Below are positions 54,601 through 64,000 of a DNA stretch of 64,000 bases, piece after piece. The DNA lies in the NCBI RefSeq assembly GCF_000565175.1, contig NZ_CP006681.1, forward strand, positions 124,001 through 188,000. Reading direction: 5' to 3'. The first letter of the stretch is position 1. Each line of letters opens with the position of its first letter. Both the position numbers and the translations under genes were made by a program. Under the pieces are notes generated by a model. It worked only from the letters and a program-made list of their open reading frames with translations. It was not told the origin of the DNA and ran no database searches. Source of the DNA: Spiroplasma culicicola AES-1 (GTDB taxonomy: Bacteria; Bacillota_I; Bacilli_A; Mycoplasmatales; Mycoplasmataceae).

Positions 54601-55720
54601 AATTGATGCAACAAATACTCAGGGAAATACTAATTCATCAAATATTTATTCACACACAATGTTTGATTCAACACAAAGTGGATGAACAAATAGTTTAATT
54701 GGTGATCAAGATAGTGGTTTAGTTTATAAATCAAATGTTGATTTAACTTCAGAAAGTATGGTTGGTCCAACAAGTATGGTTGAAAATGTGGCTACTGGTA
54801 ATGTTGCAATTGCAAATTACAGTTCATTATTTGAATACCAAGTTGTAGGAATAGCAGATCAATATGGAAATAATCAAGCATGAATTAATAATGATTTAGC
54901 AAAAACCATTTCAAAATATGAACAAACTGAAACAAAATTATTTGAAGTGTTTATGAAAGAATGATCAAATCCAGCCAATGCTGGTGAAAATGTGACAAAA
55001 TTGAAACAATTTATTAATAGCGTTGATTCAAATAACGCATTTGAAGAATTCAAAAAGTTTACTCAAATCGAGGGCAATGAAATTTATTGAACTTTATTTG
55101 AAAATGAATATCCTTTATTTAACTATAAAACTTCTTTAGATAATTCACTAACAGATGTAACAAAGGGTTCTGCAACAACTCAAAGTTATGGTGATTATTC
55201 AATGTTTGGATTAAATGGAGGAAAAGCTGGAAATAATACATATACTGGAAACTCAGTCGCTTCAATTAGTAATTTAGTAAAAATTGATGAAGCTATTAAA
55301 GTAATGAATAGAATTAATGAAACAATTGATGCATTGATTTACTTTGTAATTGCTGTTGCCATTGTTTTAAGTATTATCATTATTTTATTAACAATTAATT
55401 TAGTAATATTTGAAAATTCAAAAATAATTGCAGTTATGAAAATTCTTGGTTACAAACCAAGCTACATTTCTAAACTATTTATTGGAATTTATGTTCCAGT
55501 TGCAATCTTTAGTTCATTTGTAGGATTTGGCTTCTCGTGATTAATTGTTTTATTAACAATAAAATCAATGACAGCAACAATTGTATTGCCTTTAATTTTC
55601 CAAGTTTGATATATTATCCCAGGAATATTGGGAACATGATTAATCTATGCAATTAGTACAGCAATTAGCTGAGGTTCATTAAAACGTGTAAGTATGTTGT
55701 TGGCTGTTCAAGGAGGATAG
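51635..55720 (+). CDS. Giant FtsX-like ABC transporter permease
   Basis: 1361 residues. Membrane segments lie near 20-40, then three near 390-420, 440-465 and 495-520 (MYKTFSFAVMGVTLSIAIVML, SLYPLFISVTGGLIG), one near 565, and three at the C-terminus (about 1225-1255, 1280-1300 and 1310-1345). Two very large soluble regions separate them. The layout is that of MacB/FtsX-family permeases (lipoprotein or peptide exporters) in the expanded mollicute form. No ATPase gene is in this operon, so one from elsewhere must be used. Many internal UGA Trp codons. The lipoprotein genes on both sides suggest a role in surface lipoprotein handling. Confidence 0.82.
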
Positions 55721-55724
55721 AAAT

Positions 55725-56765
55725 ATGAATAATTTAATGAAAAAATATTTAACAATATTTTCAACAATTGCTATAACATCTACAAGTGCATCAGCTGTTG
55801 TTTCTTGTACAAATAATGATACTGAAGATATTTATAGACCAGCTCCAATTATGCCAATTGCTAAAACTGGTTTTGAAAATGTTAATATTGAAGTCATTGA
55901 TATGGAAAAAATAAATTATACTAATGAACTATTAACCGAGATTAATCAGCAATTAGAACTTGCAGGATATGATTTAAATAATATTGATTATCAAGTTTAT
56001 AAAAATGAATCACAAATTAGTATTAAAGATGATTTATATAGAAATGGAAATTATCAATTTATAATTACTAATAAAAATAATGAAAATGATTCAATTACAG
56101 CAAGTATTTCAATTACAAATTCATTGCATTTAATGGATAATTTTAAAATTACTTCAATTGGTTCAATTTATGATCAACGTCCAAAATCTATTATGATGGC
56201 TTTAATGTTTTATAATTTAGATATGGTAAATGAATTGACAAATGTTGCTGTGCAATTGACAAATTCTTCAAATTATCAATATACAAACACAGGGGCCACA
56301 TTATCAATAAATAATGAAGTACCAACAAGTAGGCCTACTCAATTTTATGGACAACTTGAATTAAAATACAATGTTGTTCCATTTGATAAGGACTCTGTTA
56401 ATACTGAATGGCCTGTTACAATTGCTCAAATGGTTAAACTAGCTGTTAATAAAGATACTTTAGTAACAAATTTTGGAAGAGTTAATGGTAAAGACCCATA
56501 TACTATTTTGATGTTATTTATTATGGAAAATTTAGCAAATCCTATGTATTGGGGATTATTCATTAATGATTTAGACTTAGATAATTTTACTGCTCAATTA
56601 ATTGATGAACAAACTAGTACATATGAAATGAAATTTTATTCAAAATCTTATAATGATCAAGAATTACCTGAAAACCCAGATGATCAAAATGGAGAATATG
56701 ATAAATTTGCTCATTATTTGAATGATGAACAAGGTATAATTTTAACATTTAGATATTTTGAATAA
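55725..56765 (+). CDS. Surface lipoprotein
   Basis: 346 residues. A signal peptide (MKKYLTIFSTIAITSTSAS after a four-residue start) ends in the lipobox AVVSC with Cys29. The mature part is polar, Asn-rich and without repeats. No UGA occurs in the frame and Trp is TGG (EWPVT, YWGLF), unlike most neighbours, although the sample is tiny. AAGGAGGATAG, at the end of the permease gene, is the ribosome site, so it is cotranslated with the permease. The function is unknown. Confidence 0.82.
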   Translation: MNNLMKKYLTIFSTIAITSTSASAVVSCTNNDTEDIYRPAPIMPIAKTGFENVNIEVIDMEKINYTNELLTEINQQLELAGYDLNNIDYQVYKNESQISIKDDLYRNGNYQFIITNKNNENDSITASISITNSLHLMDNFKITSIGSIYDQRPKSIMMALMFYNLDMVNELTNVAVQLTNSSNYQYTNTGATLSINNEVPTSRPTQFYGQLELKYNVVPFDKDSVNTEWPVTIAQMVKLAVNKDTLVTNFGRVNGKDPYTILMLFIMENLANPMYWGLFINDLDLDNFTAQLIDEQTSTYEMKFYSKSYNDQELPENPDDQNGEYDKFAHYLNDEQGIILTFRYFE

Positions 56766-56889
56766 AGCGATTATCAAAGTGATGATTTTAATAAAAATAT
56801 TAAAATTTCAAATATAATATTTTAGATAATAGTTATTAATTATTAACCTAATAATTCTTTAATATTTTGAAATATTTGCAAAAAAATCG

Positions 56890-56918
56890 TTGCAAAACAA
56901 TATTTATTAGAATATAAT
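56890..56918 (+). promoter_or_regulatory. Promoter of tRNA-Ile
   Basis: TTGCAA at 56890-56895 and TATAAT at 56913-56918 have a 17-nt spacer, the best consensus promoter in the window. The tRNA begins 12 nt after the -10 box. Confidence 0.75.
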
Positions 56919-56930
56919 AAATATTGTTTT

Positions 56931-57007
<77 letters not shown>

Positions 57008-57020
57008 TTAAAGAATTTAC

Positions 57021-57051
57021 AGGCACTTTCATTTATGGAAGTGTCTTTTCT
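57021..57051 (+). terminator. Terminator of tRNA-Ile
   Basis: GGCACTT, a loop, AAGTGTC (one G-U pair), then TTTTCT. Confidence 0.65.
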
Positions 57052-57081
57052 ATATTTTAAGTAAAAAATGGAGGTGTAAAC

Positions 57082-58818
57082 ATGGATATAACAGAAAAAT
57101 TTGTGGATCATGAATTTGATACTAATAATGTAACAAAAAATGGTAAAACTAAACGTCGTTTTTTTGCAACCGGACAATGATATAAAATTGCTTTAACATT
57201 GATTTTGTGATCTGTTTTACAAGAAATTGTTATGGCTTCAACAGATTTAATTGATAATATCTTTGTAAACTCTTTAAGAGATGTACATATTGGTGGTTAT
57301 CAAGATTTTATAAATTACATTGATAATAGTGGTTGATCTAAAATTAGTAATGATTTACTTATTGAAATGGGATTGGCAAATTTCATTGGAGAAGGAATTT
57401 ATTATTCTGCTGGACAAATAGCTGTTAATGGTGTTTCTGCAAGTAACCAATTATTTATCATAATGTTTGCAATGGTAACTGGTTTTTGTTATGGTGCTGG
57501 AATATTTGGGGCTCAATACTTTGGAGCAAATGAATTTCAAAAATTAAAACAAATAAATGCTTTAAAGATGTACTTAGTATTTGGAATTACTATGGTTTTT
57601 GCTTTATTTGCACTTCCTGGAATAACTCATCACTTAATTGGTTTTACGACACATCCCAACTATGATATGGTAGTTGATCCTTTAACAGAAACAACTGCTA
57701 CAGATAAAGATAAAGTTTGAGAAATGTATAAATCAATTCAAAATGAAATGGCCAAATTAGCAACTCAAGAAGGAACAAATTATTATCGTATAGTTTCATT
57801 GAGTTATCCATTATTGACAATTAACCAAGTGGCTATTACAGCTTTAAGAGAAACAAGAAGACCATTTTACTCATTTTTTATGTCTGCAATTAGTTTAGTT
57901 GCTAATTTAACTTGTAATATCTTCTTAACTGCACCAACTTTCTTGGGTGATTTTCAAGGATTTGGAATTGAAGGAGCTGCTTTTGGGACAGTTGCTTCAA
58001 GAATTTTGCAGACTTTCTTTGTAATTGGTTTATTATCAATTAAAAGATTTGAATTTATTCCAAGTATTAGACACTTTAAAATTCAAAATGATATTTTAAG
58101 AAGATCACTTTCAAAAAGTTTACCAATTTTAATGAGTGAAACATTATTTGCCTTTGGAATGGTAATGCAAGTTAAATTAAGAGCACAATATTCAGTTGAT
58201 TCTCTCTCTGCAAATGCAATGTATGAAACAATGCTAATGGCATTTTTCTCACCCATGTATCATGGACTTAATGCAGGAATTTCAACGTTAGTAGGAAATG
58301 AATTAGGGGCTGAAAAATTTGATCGAGCAAAATACAATGCTAAACATTTAATGAGATTAAGCTTTATAATTGGAATTGTATTTATGACAATTTTTTCTGG
58401 ATTATCATTTGTTATTCCAAAATTAATTTTTCCACATACAACAGCTGAAGGATTACACATTGGAGAATGAATGATTTTCATGTATACAATGGTTTATCCA
58501 ATTATTATGATTAATAACTGTGTTTATTCAATTTTAAGAGCTGGAGGTAATGTCTTTAGTGCATTTTCAATGGACTCTGGATATAACTGAGTTGTTCAAA
58601 TTCCAATTTTAGCTTTATTAGTGTTGGCAAATTCTAATCAAGGTGGATTTATTAACATTAGTATTATTCATATCCATTTAATTTATTGTGCATTTGAAGT
58701 TTTAAAAATAATTCCTGCAATTATTTACTATAAACGTGAAAAATGAGTTACAAGTATAATTAGTGAAAAAATTGAGACTAAAAAAGTGAAACAAAAAAGA
58801 GAAAATACTTCAAAATAA
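57082..58818 (+). CDS. MATE-family efflux transporter
   Basis: 578 residues with about 12 membrane segments in two halves. The N-terminal half has MASTDLIDNIFVNSL and the C-terminal half YETMLMAFFSPMYHGLNAGISTLVGNELGA split by short loops; both are typical MATE motifs (a small-residue-rich TM1/TM7 and the VGNxLGA signature). A loop of about 70 polar residues between about 195 and 235 is longer than usual. GGAGGTGTAAAC precedes the ATG. MATE pumps export cationic drugs or metabolites using Na+ or H+. The 3' end overlaps a strong terminator. Confidence 0.87.
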
Positions 58819-58838
58819 AAGTATTTTCTCTTTTTTTC
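58795..58838 (+). terminator. Strong terminator overlapping the MATE stop
   Basis: AGAGAAAATACTT, a loop holding the TAA stop, AAGTATTTTCTCT, then TTTTTTT. Confidence 0.9.
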
Positions 58839-58897
58839 TAAACTTTTAAGTTGATTTAAGGTTATAATATGAAAGATTAAGAAAGAGGTGATAATCT

Positions 58898-58987
58898 ATG
58901 AGTATTCCTTCCGTCATCGGTTGAAAATTAAATAAAGTTGAAATAATTAACGAGAGTGCCATGGTTATTGCCATTTCTATTTGTTAA
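58898..58987 (+). CDS. Putative leader peptide upstream of mgtA (29 residues)
   Basis: A short frame beginning MSIPSVIGWKLNKVEI and ending AISIC, with AAGAAAGAGGTGAT before its ATG and TATAAT at 58863-58868 upstream. One Trp is UGA. It ends 33 nt before the mgtA start. Its second half holds one arm of an RNA hairpin that competes for the anti-Shine-Dalgarno segment (next entry). By analogy with the mgtL leader of Salmonella mgtA it is likely regulatory; the sequences are unrelated. Confidence 0.6.
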
Positions 58988-59018
58988 TTTAATCATGATC
59001 GCTCTCATAGAAGGAGAG
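58952..59018 (+). promoter_or_regulatory. Candidate RNA switch controlling mgtA translation
   Basis: CTCTC at 59002-59006 can pair with GAGAG at 58952-58956 inside the leader frame; that stem extends to seven pairs, GAGAGTG/CGCTCTC, plus CATG/CATG beyond a small internal loop. It can instead pair with GAGAG at 59014-59018, which is the mgtA Shine-Dalgarno. The two pairings exclude each other. Confidence 0.5.
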
Positions 59019-59020
59019 AC

Positions 59021-61723
59021 ATGAAAAGAACTAAAACTAATTTTAAAGATAATAAATCAAATCAAATTAAAAATAATGTTTCACAGTTTTCTACTTATTC
59101 ACAAAAAGATGTATTAAAGAAATTTAGTATTAACTCTTTTGGTTTAAATCAAAAACAAGTTGGTGAATTTAGAGAAAAATATGGATCAAATAAATTAAAT
59201 GTTAAAAAATTTAATTTTCCTTTAGCATTTTTAAAATCATTTTTTAGTCCTTTCAATCTAATCTTAATAATTATTGATTCTTTTAGCTTTTATACTTACT
59301 TTAGTGCAGAAGACCAAACTGTTTTTGATTTGGTAGGAGCATTAATAGTTTTAACAATGATTCTTTTAAGTGGATTTATTACTTTTTTTCAAGAAATAAA
59401 ATCACATATTGTAATTAAAAGAATGGCTTTTGATAATAAAAAAACTTGTAAAGTAATAAGAGATACAGAATTTTTAATCGATAATATTGATAATGCAAAT
59501 TCTGTAAAACTTATTAAAATTGCACAAACACTTGATACAGAAGAAATTGTACCTGGAGATTTAATTTACTTATCAAATGGAGATTTAATTCCAGCAGATT
59601 TAAAAGTTCTGTGATCAAATAATTTATATGTAAATCAATCTGCTTTAACAGGAGAAGCTTTTCCTGTGCAAAAACAAGCAAATAATGGAAATAAAGAATA
59701 TTTAGAATTTGAAAATATTTGTTACACTGGGACTAATGTCGTATCTGGTTCTGCTGTTGCTGTTGTTGTGGCAACTGCAAAACATACATACTTTTCAACA
59801 ATTAATGATAAAGTTACAACAAAAAGACCAAAATCATCATTTGATCAAGGTATTAAAAAAATTACATTATTATTAATTTCATTTATGTTAGCAGTTACAC
59901 CACTTGTATTTTTAGTATTTGGAATTCGCCCAGTGGGTGAAGATAAATGAGCAACAGCTGCAATGTTTTCAATTTCTATTGCAGTTGGTTTAACTCCAGA
60001 AATGTTGCCAATTATTGTGACAGCAAATTTATCAAGAGGTTATACAAAAATTAAGCAAAATGATGTTTTAATTAAAAACCTTGGTGCTGTGCAAAATATG
60101 GGAGCGATTGATATTTTATGTACTGACAAAACAGGAACAATCACAAGTGGAGAAATTAAACTTGATGATGTTTTTGATTTAACAAATTCTAAAAATCAAT
60201 TTTTAAAAGAAATATTATATCTAAATAGTTATTTTCAAACTGGATTTACCAATCCAATTGATAATGCAGTTTTATTATCAAATAAAATTCAAAAGCCCCA
60301 AGTTGATACATATATTAAAGAATGAGAAGTTCCTTTTGATTTTAATCGCAAGATTTTATCTGTAATTTTGTCAAAAGCAGATCAAAAAGAGATTTTTACT
60401 AAGGGAGCAGTTGATGAAGTCTTAAATATATGTAATCGAGTTTATATTAATGGTGAAATTAAACCTTTAGATGAACAATTTATACAAAAAATAAAACTAA
60501 AAGCTGAAGAAATGAATAAAGATGGACATAGAGTAATTGCAATTGCGCACAATACTCTTGAAGATGAAGATATTGAAGAGGACTTAATTTTTTATGGGTT
60601 TGCAACATTCTTTGATGAACCCAAATCTACATCAAAACAAATTATAAAAACTCTATTAAATAGAGGTATTTCAACTAAAATTTTAACTGGAGATAGTGAA
60701 GTGATCACAAGAGCAATTTGTAAAAAAGTTGATTTTAAAATCACAAAACTATACACTGGAAAAGAAATAGAAGCAATGAATGAAACACAATTAACAAGAG
60801 CTGTTGAAAATGCAAATGTTTTTGTGAAGTTAAGTCCATTGCATAAATCTTTAATTATTAAAAAACTAAAAGAATTGGGTCATGTTGTTGGCTTTATGGG
60901 AGATGGAATTAATGATGCTCCTGTTCTAAGAGAATCAGATGTAGCAATCTCATTTAGTGATGCTTCAAACATTGCCCAAGATGCAGCAGATATTATTTTA
61001 ATGAATGATTCATTAATGGTCTTAGAAACAGCAGTTCATGAAGGAAGAGTTAGTTTGGCCAATATCTTAAAATATATTAAAGTTACAATTGCATCTAACT
61101 TTGGTAACGTTTTAAGCGTATTAGTGGCATTATTTATTACTCTTGTAGAACCAATGCAACCAATTCATCTATTGTTACAAAATTTACTATATGATATTGT
61201 GATGTTTGCCTTTATCTTTGATAAAGTTGATGCTAAATTTACACAATCACCAAGACCTTTAAAAACAAAAAATATTATTTGGTTTACTATTATTAATGGA
61301 CCTATAAGTTCTATTTTTGATATTGCAACCTTCTTAGTATTGTTATTTGCATTTAGAAGTCAAGTGGGTGTACCCCCAGGAATTACAGTTGATCCTGAAT
61401 TAATTCCAGAACATGCCAAAGAAATGTTTAATGCTTCATGATTTGTTGTGGGATTAATGACTCAAACTGCTGTTATGCAAATGTATCGTACTGAAAAAAT
61501 ACCATTTATTCAGTCAAATGCTTCATGACAAGTAATTTGTTCAACAATTTTTGTTTGTGCAATGGCTATCGTTATTCCTTATTCACCAATTAATCATTAT
61601 GTGGGTATGGAAACTCCACCATTAGCATTTTTACCAATTGCTTTAAGCTTTGTAATTGCATACATTGCTTTAGCACAACTTGTTAAAATGGGCTACATTC
61701 GCAGATTTAAAGAATGATTATAA
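59021..61723 (+). CDS. mgtA: Magnesium-transporting P-type ATPase
   Basis: 900 residues. The MgtA/MgtB M4 motif VGLTPEMLPIIVTANLSRG is intact. The actuator SALTGEAFPV, phosphorylated Asp369 in DKTGTITSG, FTKGAVDEV, LTGDSEVITRAICK and MGDGINDAPVLRESDVAISF follow in order. This pump imports Mg2+ down or against its gradient at ATP cost when the ion is scarce. AGAAGGAGAG is the ribosome site. The gene has its own promoter-like box, leader peptide and terminator. The N-terminal 50 residues are basic and Asn/Lys-rich. Several UGA Trp codons. Confidence 0.93.
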
Positions 61724-61736
61724 AATTAATGGTTAA

Positions 61737-61770
61737 AATGATGATTAGTTTCACTAATCATCATTTTTTT
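61737..61770 (+). terminator. Terminator of mgtA
   Basis: AAATGATGATTAGT-TTC-ACTAATCATCATTTTTTT is a 14-bp perfect stem. Confidence 0.92.
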
Positions 61771-61775
61771 ATGTA

Positions 61776-61806
61776 TAAAAAAATCGCATTTATTAATGCG
61801 ATCAAA
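61776..61806 (-). terminator. Terminator of the minus-strand gene pair
   Basis: Read on the minus strand: ATCGCATT-AATA-AATGCGAT followed by TTTTTTT. Confidence 0.82.
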
Positions 61807-61822
61807 ATATTAAAATTTACAT

Positions 61823-61984
61823 TTATTTAATATTATCTTTTTGTTGAATAATTTTAGATTTCATTTTTTTAGCCAATAATTCTTCAACTCTAAGTTTTAA
61901 TTTTTCAATTTCTTTACCATTTTCTTCAGAAATTTTTAATTGCTCATAACAAAGTTTTGCACAATTACTTGTAGATCGTGACAT
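61823..61984 (-). CDS. Small coiled-coil protein of the RLTxxCE family
   Basis: 53 residues. AAAGGAGAATT precedes the ATG. It starts MSRSTSNCAKLCYEQLK and continues as a Lys/Glu coiled coil (EIEKLKLRVEELLAKK). The first block aligns with MPRLTKECELLYKQQ of the gene at 7711 and with IPKLTRKCEKYYAKQ of the next gene. It looks like a truncated or minimal family member. It lies 110 nt downstream of its longer paralogue. The function is unknown. Confidence 0.65.
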   Translation of the reverse strand: MSRSTSNCAKLCYEQLKISEENGKEIEKLKLRVEELLAKKMKSKIIQQKDNIK

Positions 61985-62094
61985 AATTCTCCTTTACTAA
62001 TATTGTAAATTTTTGTAAGAAGTATTATTTTGATATAAGTTCAAAATTTATTTTACTTCTAAGGGCATTATAACAATTGAATGAAAAATATCTA

Positions 62095-62517
62095 TTAATT
62101 ATTCTCTAATTCTTTAATTTTTAATTTCAAAATATTAATTTCTTGAGTTTGAGCTTCATTAATTTGTATTTGTTTTGCATAATATTTTTCACATTTTCTG
62201 GTAAGTTTTGGTATAAATTTTTCCTTATTTATAATAATAAAATTATTATAAGCAGATACAAATTTATTAAATTCTTGAATCTCAGTTAGATTCATTTTCA
62301 TTAATTGTTCACTTTTAATAAGTCATTTTTTATTTATTTCATCATAAACTACTTTAAACTTTTTCTCCATAAATTTTATAAATAATTGTGAATCATGATT
62401 AACATTATAATTTTCTTTAACTAATCATTCTAAAATATATTTATTTGCAATACTTTCAAAAGTTACAAAAATAATTTTACTTTCAAGAATTTCTAAGTGA
62501 TTATTATTTTTAAACAT
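62095..62517 (-). CDS. Hypothetical protein, paralogue of the gene at 7711
   Basis: 140 residues. From FIKFMEKKFKVVYDE through EFNKFVSAYNNFIIINKEKFIPKLTRKCEKYY it aligns with the 8-kb protein (NFMEEKYNLIFDK, EFNKYVSSYNSFITVNEDKK). It then ends in a short coiled coil (INILKLKIKELE) and lacks the Ig-like domain. The start at 62517 includes one UGA Trp in ILEWLVKENY; an internal ATG at 62301 would miss the conserved N-terminal block. AAAGGAGTTGAAAT is the ribosome site. A terminator-like hairpin sits in its 5' leader. Confidence 0.72.
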
Positions 62518-62538
62518 TATTTCAACTCCTTTTTAGTT

Positions 62539-62568
62539 TAAAAAATAGAGATATTATTTATCTCTATT
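62539..62568 (-). terminator. Terminator-like hairpin in the leader of the minus-strand gene
   Basis: Read on the minus strand: AATAGAGAT-AAATAAT-ATCTCTATT then TTTTT, about 20 nt before the ATG. No gene on this strand lies upstream that it could terminate, so it may be an attenuator. Confidence 0.55.
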
Positions 62569-62695
62569 ATCTTTATCGTCAAAAAAAATAGATTTTTGCC
62601 ATTTTTTTAAATTTTTATATAATCCTAATCTTAATTGGTTTTTTGATTTTCAAATATTTAATGTAAAATTATCTAAGTATAAGAGGTGTAACAAA

Positions 62696-64000
62696 ATGGA
62701 ATTTTCACATAAAAAAATAGAAAAGAAATGACAAAAATTTTGAGAAGAAAATCATACTTTTAAAACAACAGACATTCATGATAAAAAAGCCTATATTTTA
62801 GATATGTTTCCTTATCCAAGTGGTGCTGGATTACATGTTGGCCATCCCAAAGGATATACTGCAACTGATGTTTTTGCAAGAATGAGAAGAATGCAACAAT
62901 ATGATGTCTTACACCCAATTGGTTGAGATGCTTTTGGGCTTCCTGCAGAACAATATGCTTTAAAAACAGGAAATGATCCAAGAGAATTTACTGCTAAAAA
63001 TATTGTCACATTTAGAAATCAGTTAAAAACATTGGGATTTAGTTATGATTACAACAAGGAAGTTAATACAAGTGATCCAAATTACTACAAAATTACACAA
63101 TGAATTTTTCAACAACTTTACAAAAAGGGATTGGCAGAAATAAGAGAAGCCAATGTTAATTGATGTGAAGGTTTAGGAACAGTACTTGCAAATGAAGAAG
63201 TAATTTCTGAAAATGGTAAAATGGTTTCTGAAGTTGGTGGTTTTGAAGTTATCAAAAAACCAATGAAACAATGAGTATTAAAAATTACTAAGTATGCTGA
63301 TCGTTTACTTGAAGGATTAGAAACACTTGATTGACCTCATTCAGTGAAAGAATTACAAAAAAACTGAATTGGAAAATCAACAGGTCTAACAATTGATTTT
63401 AAAGTAGAAGATTCAAATGAAAATATTTCAGTTTTTACAACAAGAGCAGATACTATTTTTGGAGTATCTTATATTGTACTTGCACCTGAAAATGACTTAG
63501 TATTAAAAATTGCTAATAAAAATAATTTAGTTGAAGTGCAAAATTATGTTACACTTGCAAAAACTAAAACTGATGTTGAAAGACAAGATGATTCCAAAGA
63601 AAAAACGGGAGTCTTTACAGGAACTTATGCAATCAATCCATTTACAAATGAAAGTGTCCCAGTTTGAGTGGCAGATTATGTTTTAAATGATTATGCAACT
63701 GGAGCTGTAATGGCAGTACCAGCTCATGATGAAAGAGATTGAAAATTTGCAACTAAATATGATTTACCAATTAAATTTGTAATTGAAACGAAGGATGAAT
63801 CAAAAGCATTTATTGGAGAAGGAAAACATATTAACTCTGATTTTTTAGATGGTTTAGATCGTATTGAAGCCTTAGAACTAATGACCAAAAAAGCTCAAGA
63901 AATGAATGTGGGACAAGTTAAAGTTAACTATAAATTAAGAGATTGATTATTTTCAAGACAAAGATTTTATGGTGAACCTTTCCCAGTATTATTTTTAGAA
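62696..64000 (+). CDS. leuS: Leucyl-tRNA synthetase (3' end cut by window)
   Basis: The first 435 residues of LeuRS, the enzyme that charges Leu tRNAs. The class I HIGH motif is HVGH at 47-50 in [15 protein letters not shown]. Also visible are [12 protein letters not shown], the zinc/anticodon-side block [15 protein letters not shown], and the editing-domain motifs [12 protein letters not shown] and [16 protein letters not shown]. All match bacterial LeuRS. AAGAGGTGTAAC precedes the ATG. The KMSKS motif and C-terminus lie beyond the window. Confidence 0.96.

Overview
The window is about 25% GC by eye. It reads as a complete set of genes only when UGA is translated as tryptophan: nearly every long gene carries in-frame UGA at positions that are Trp in its family (for example the W of the thioredoxin WCGPC site). 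This, together with a Ktr potassium system, a glucose-type PTS, a fused potC-potD gene and many lipoproteins with relaxed lipoboxes, points to a mollicute of the Spiroplasma/Entomoplasmataceae group (Mesoplasma, Entomoplasma or Spiroplasma). This is inferred from gene content; no rRNA is present to fix the genus.

Layout. 0-9 kb: general PTS (ptsH, ptsI, crr) interrupted by two tandem ABC ATPase/permease pairs and one minus-strand coiled-coil protein. 9-20 kb: a housekeeping run with a CPBP protease, an RluA-type pseudouridine synthase, two large multipass membrane proteins, ligA and gatCAB. 20-25 kb: divergent ktrA/ktrB around a perfect inverted repeat, then a P-type cation ATPase. 25.4-37.3 kb: an accessory island with no recognised housekeeping gene. 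It starts with two unique genes (X and Y) and continues with repeated cassettes in the order A1-L1-B1-A2-L2-L3-L4-B2. A is a 690-residue protein with a swapped middle segment. L is a small lipoprotein with a variable centre. B is a fibre-like protein with a coiled coil and a His-rich tip. 37.3-48.3 kb: three tRNA groups, HAD phosphatases and thioredoxin, and a polyamine-type ABC operon (potA, potB, potCD) with a long structured leader. 48.4-57 kb: membrane and lipoprotein genes around a giant 1361-residue FtsX-like permease, and tRNA-Ile. 57-62 kb: a MATE transporter and an mgtA-type Mg2+ ATPase with its own short leader peptide. 62-64 kb: two small minus-strand relatives of the 8-kb coiled-coil protein, and the start of leuS.

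The best candidates for undescribed biology are three. First, the A/L/B island: three gene families each keep a fixed frame and exchange one variable block, and long near-identical repeats could drive recombination. Parts look phage-structural (a fibre tip in B, a portal-like plan in Y), but no terminase, capsid, integrase or lysis gene was seen. Second, two upstream open reading frames, before potA and before mgtA, each overlap mutually exclusive RNA pairings and suggest translation-coupled control of polyamine and magnesium uptake. Third, the symmetric ktrA/ktrB promoter region. All homology statements come from reading motifs; no database search was possible.
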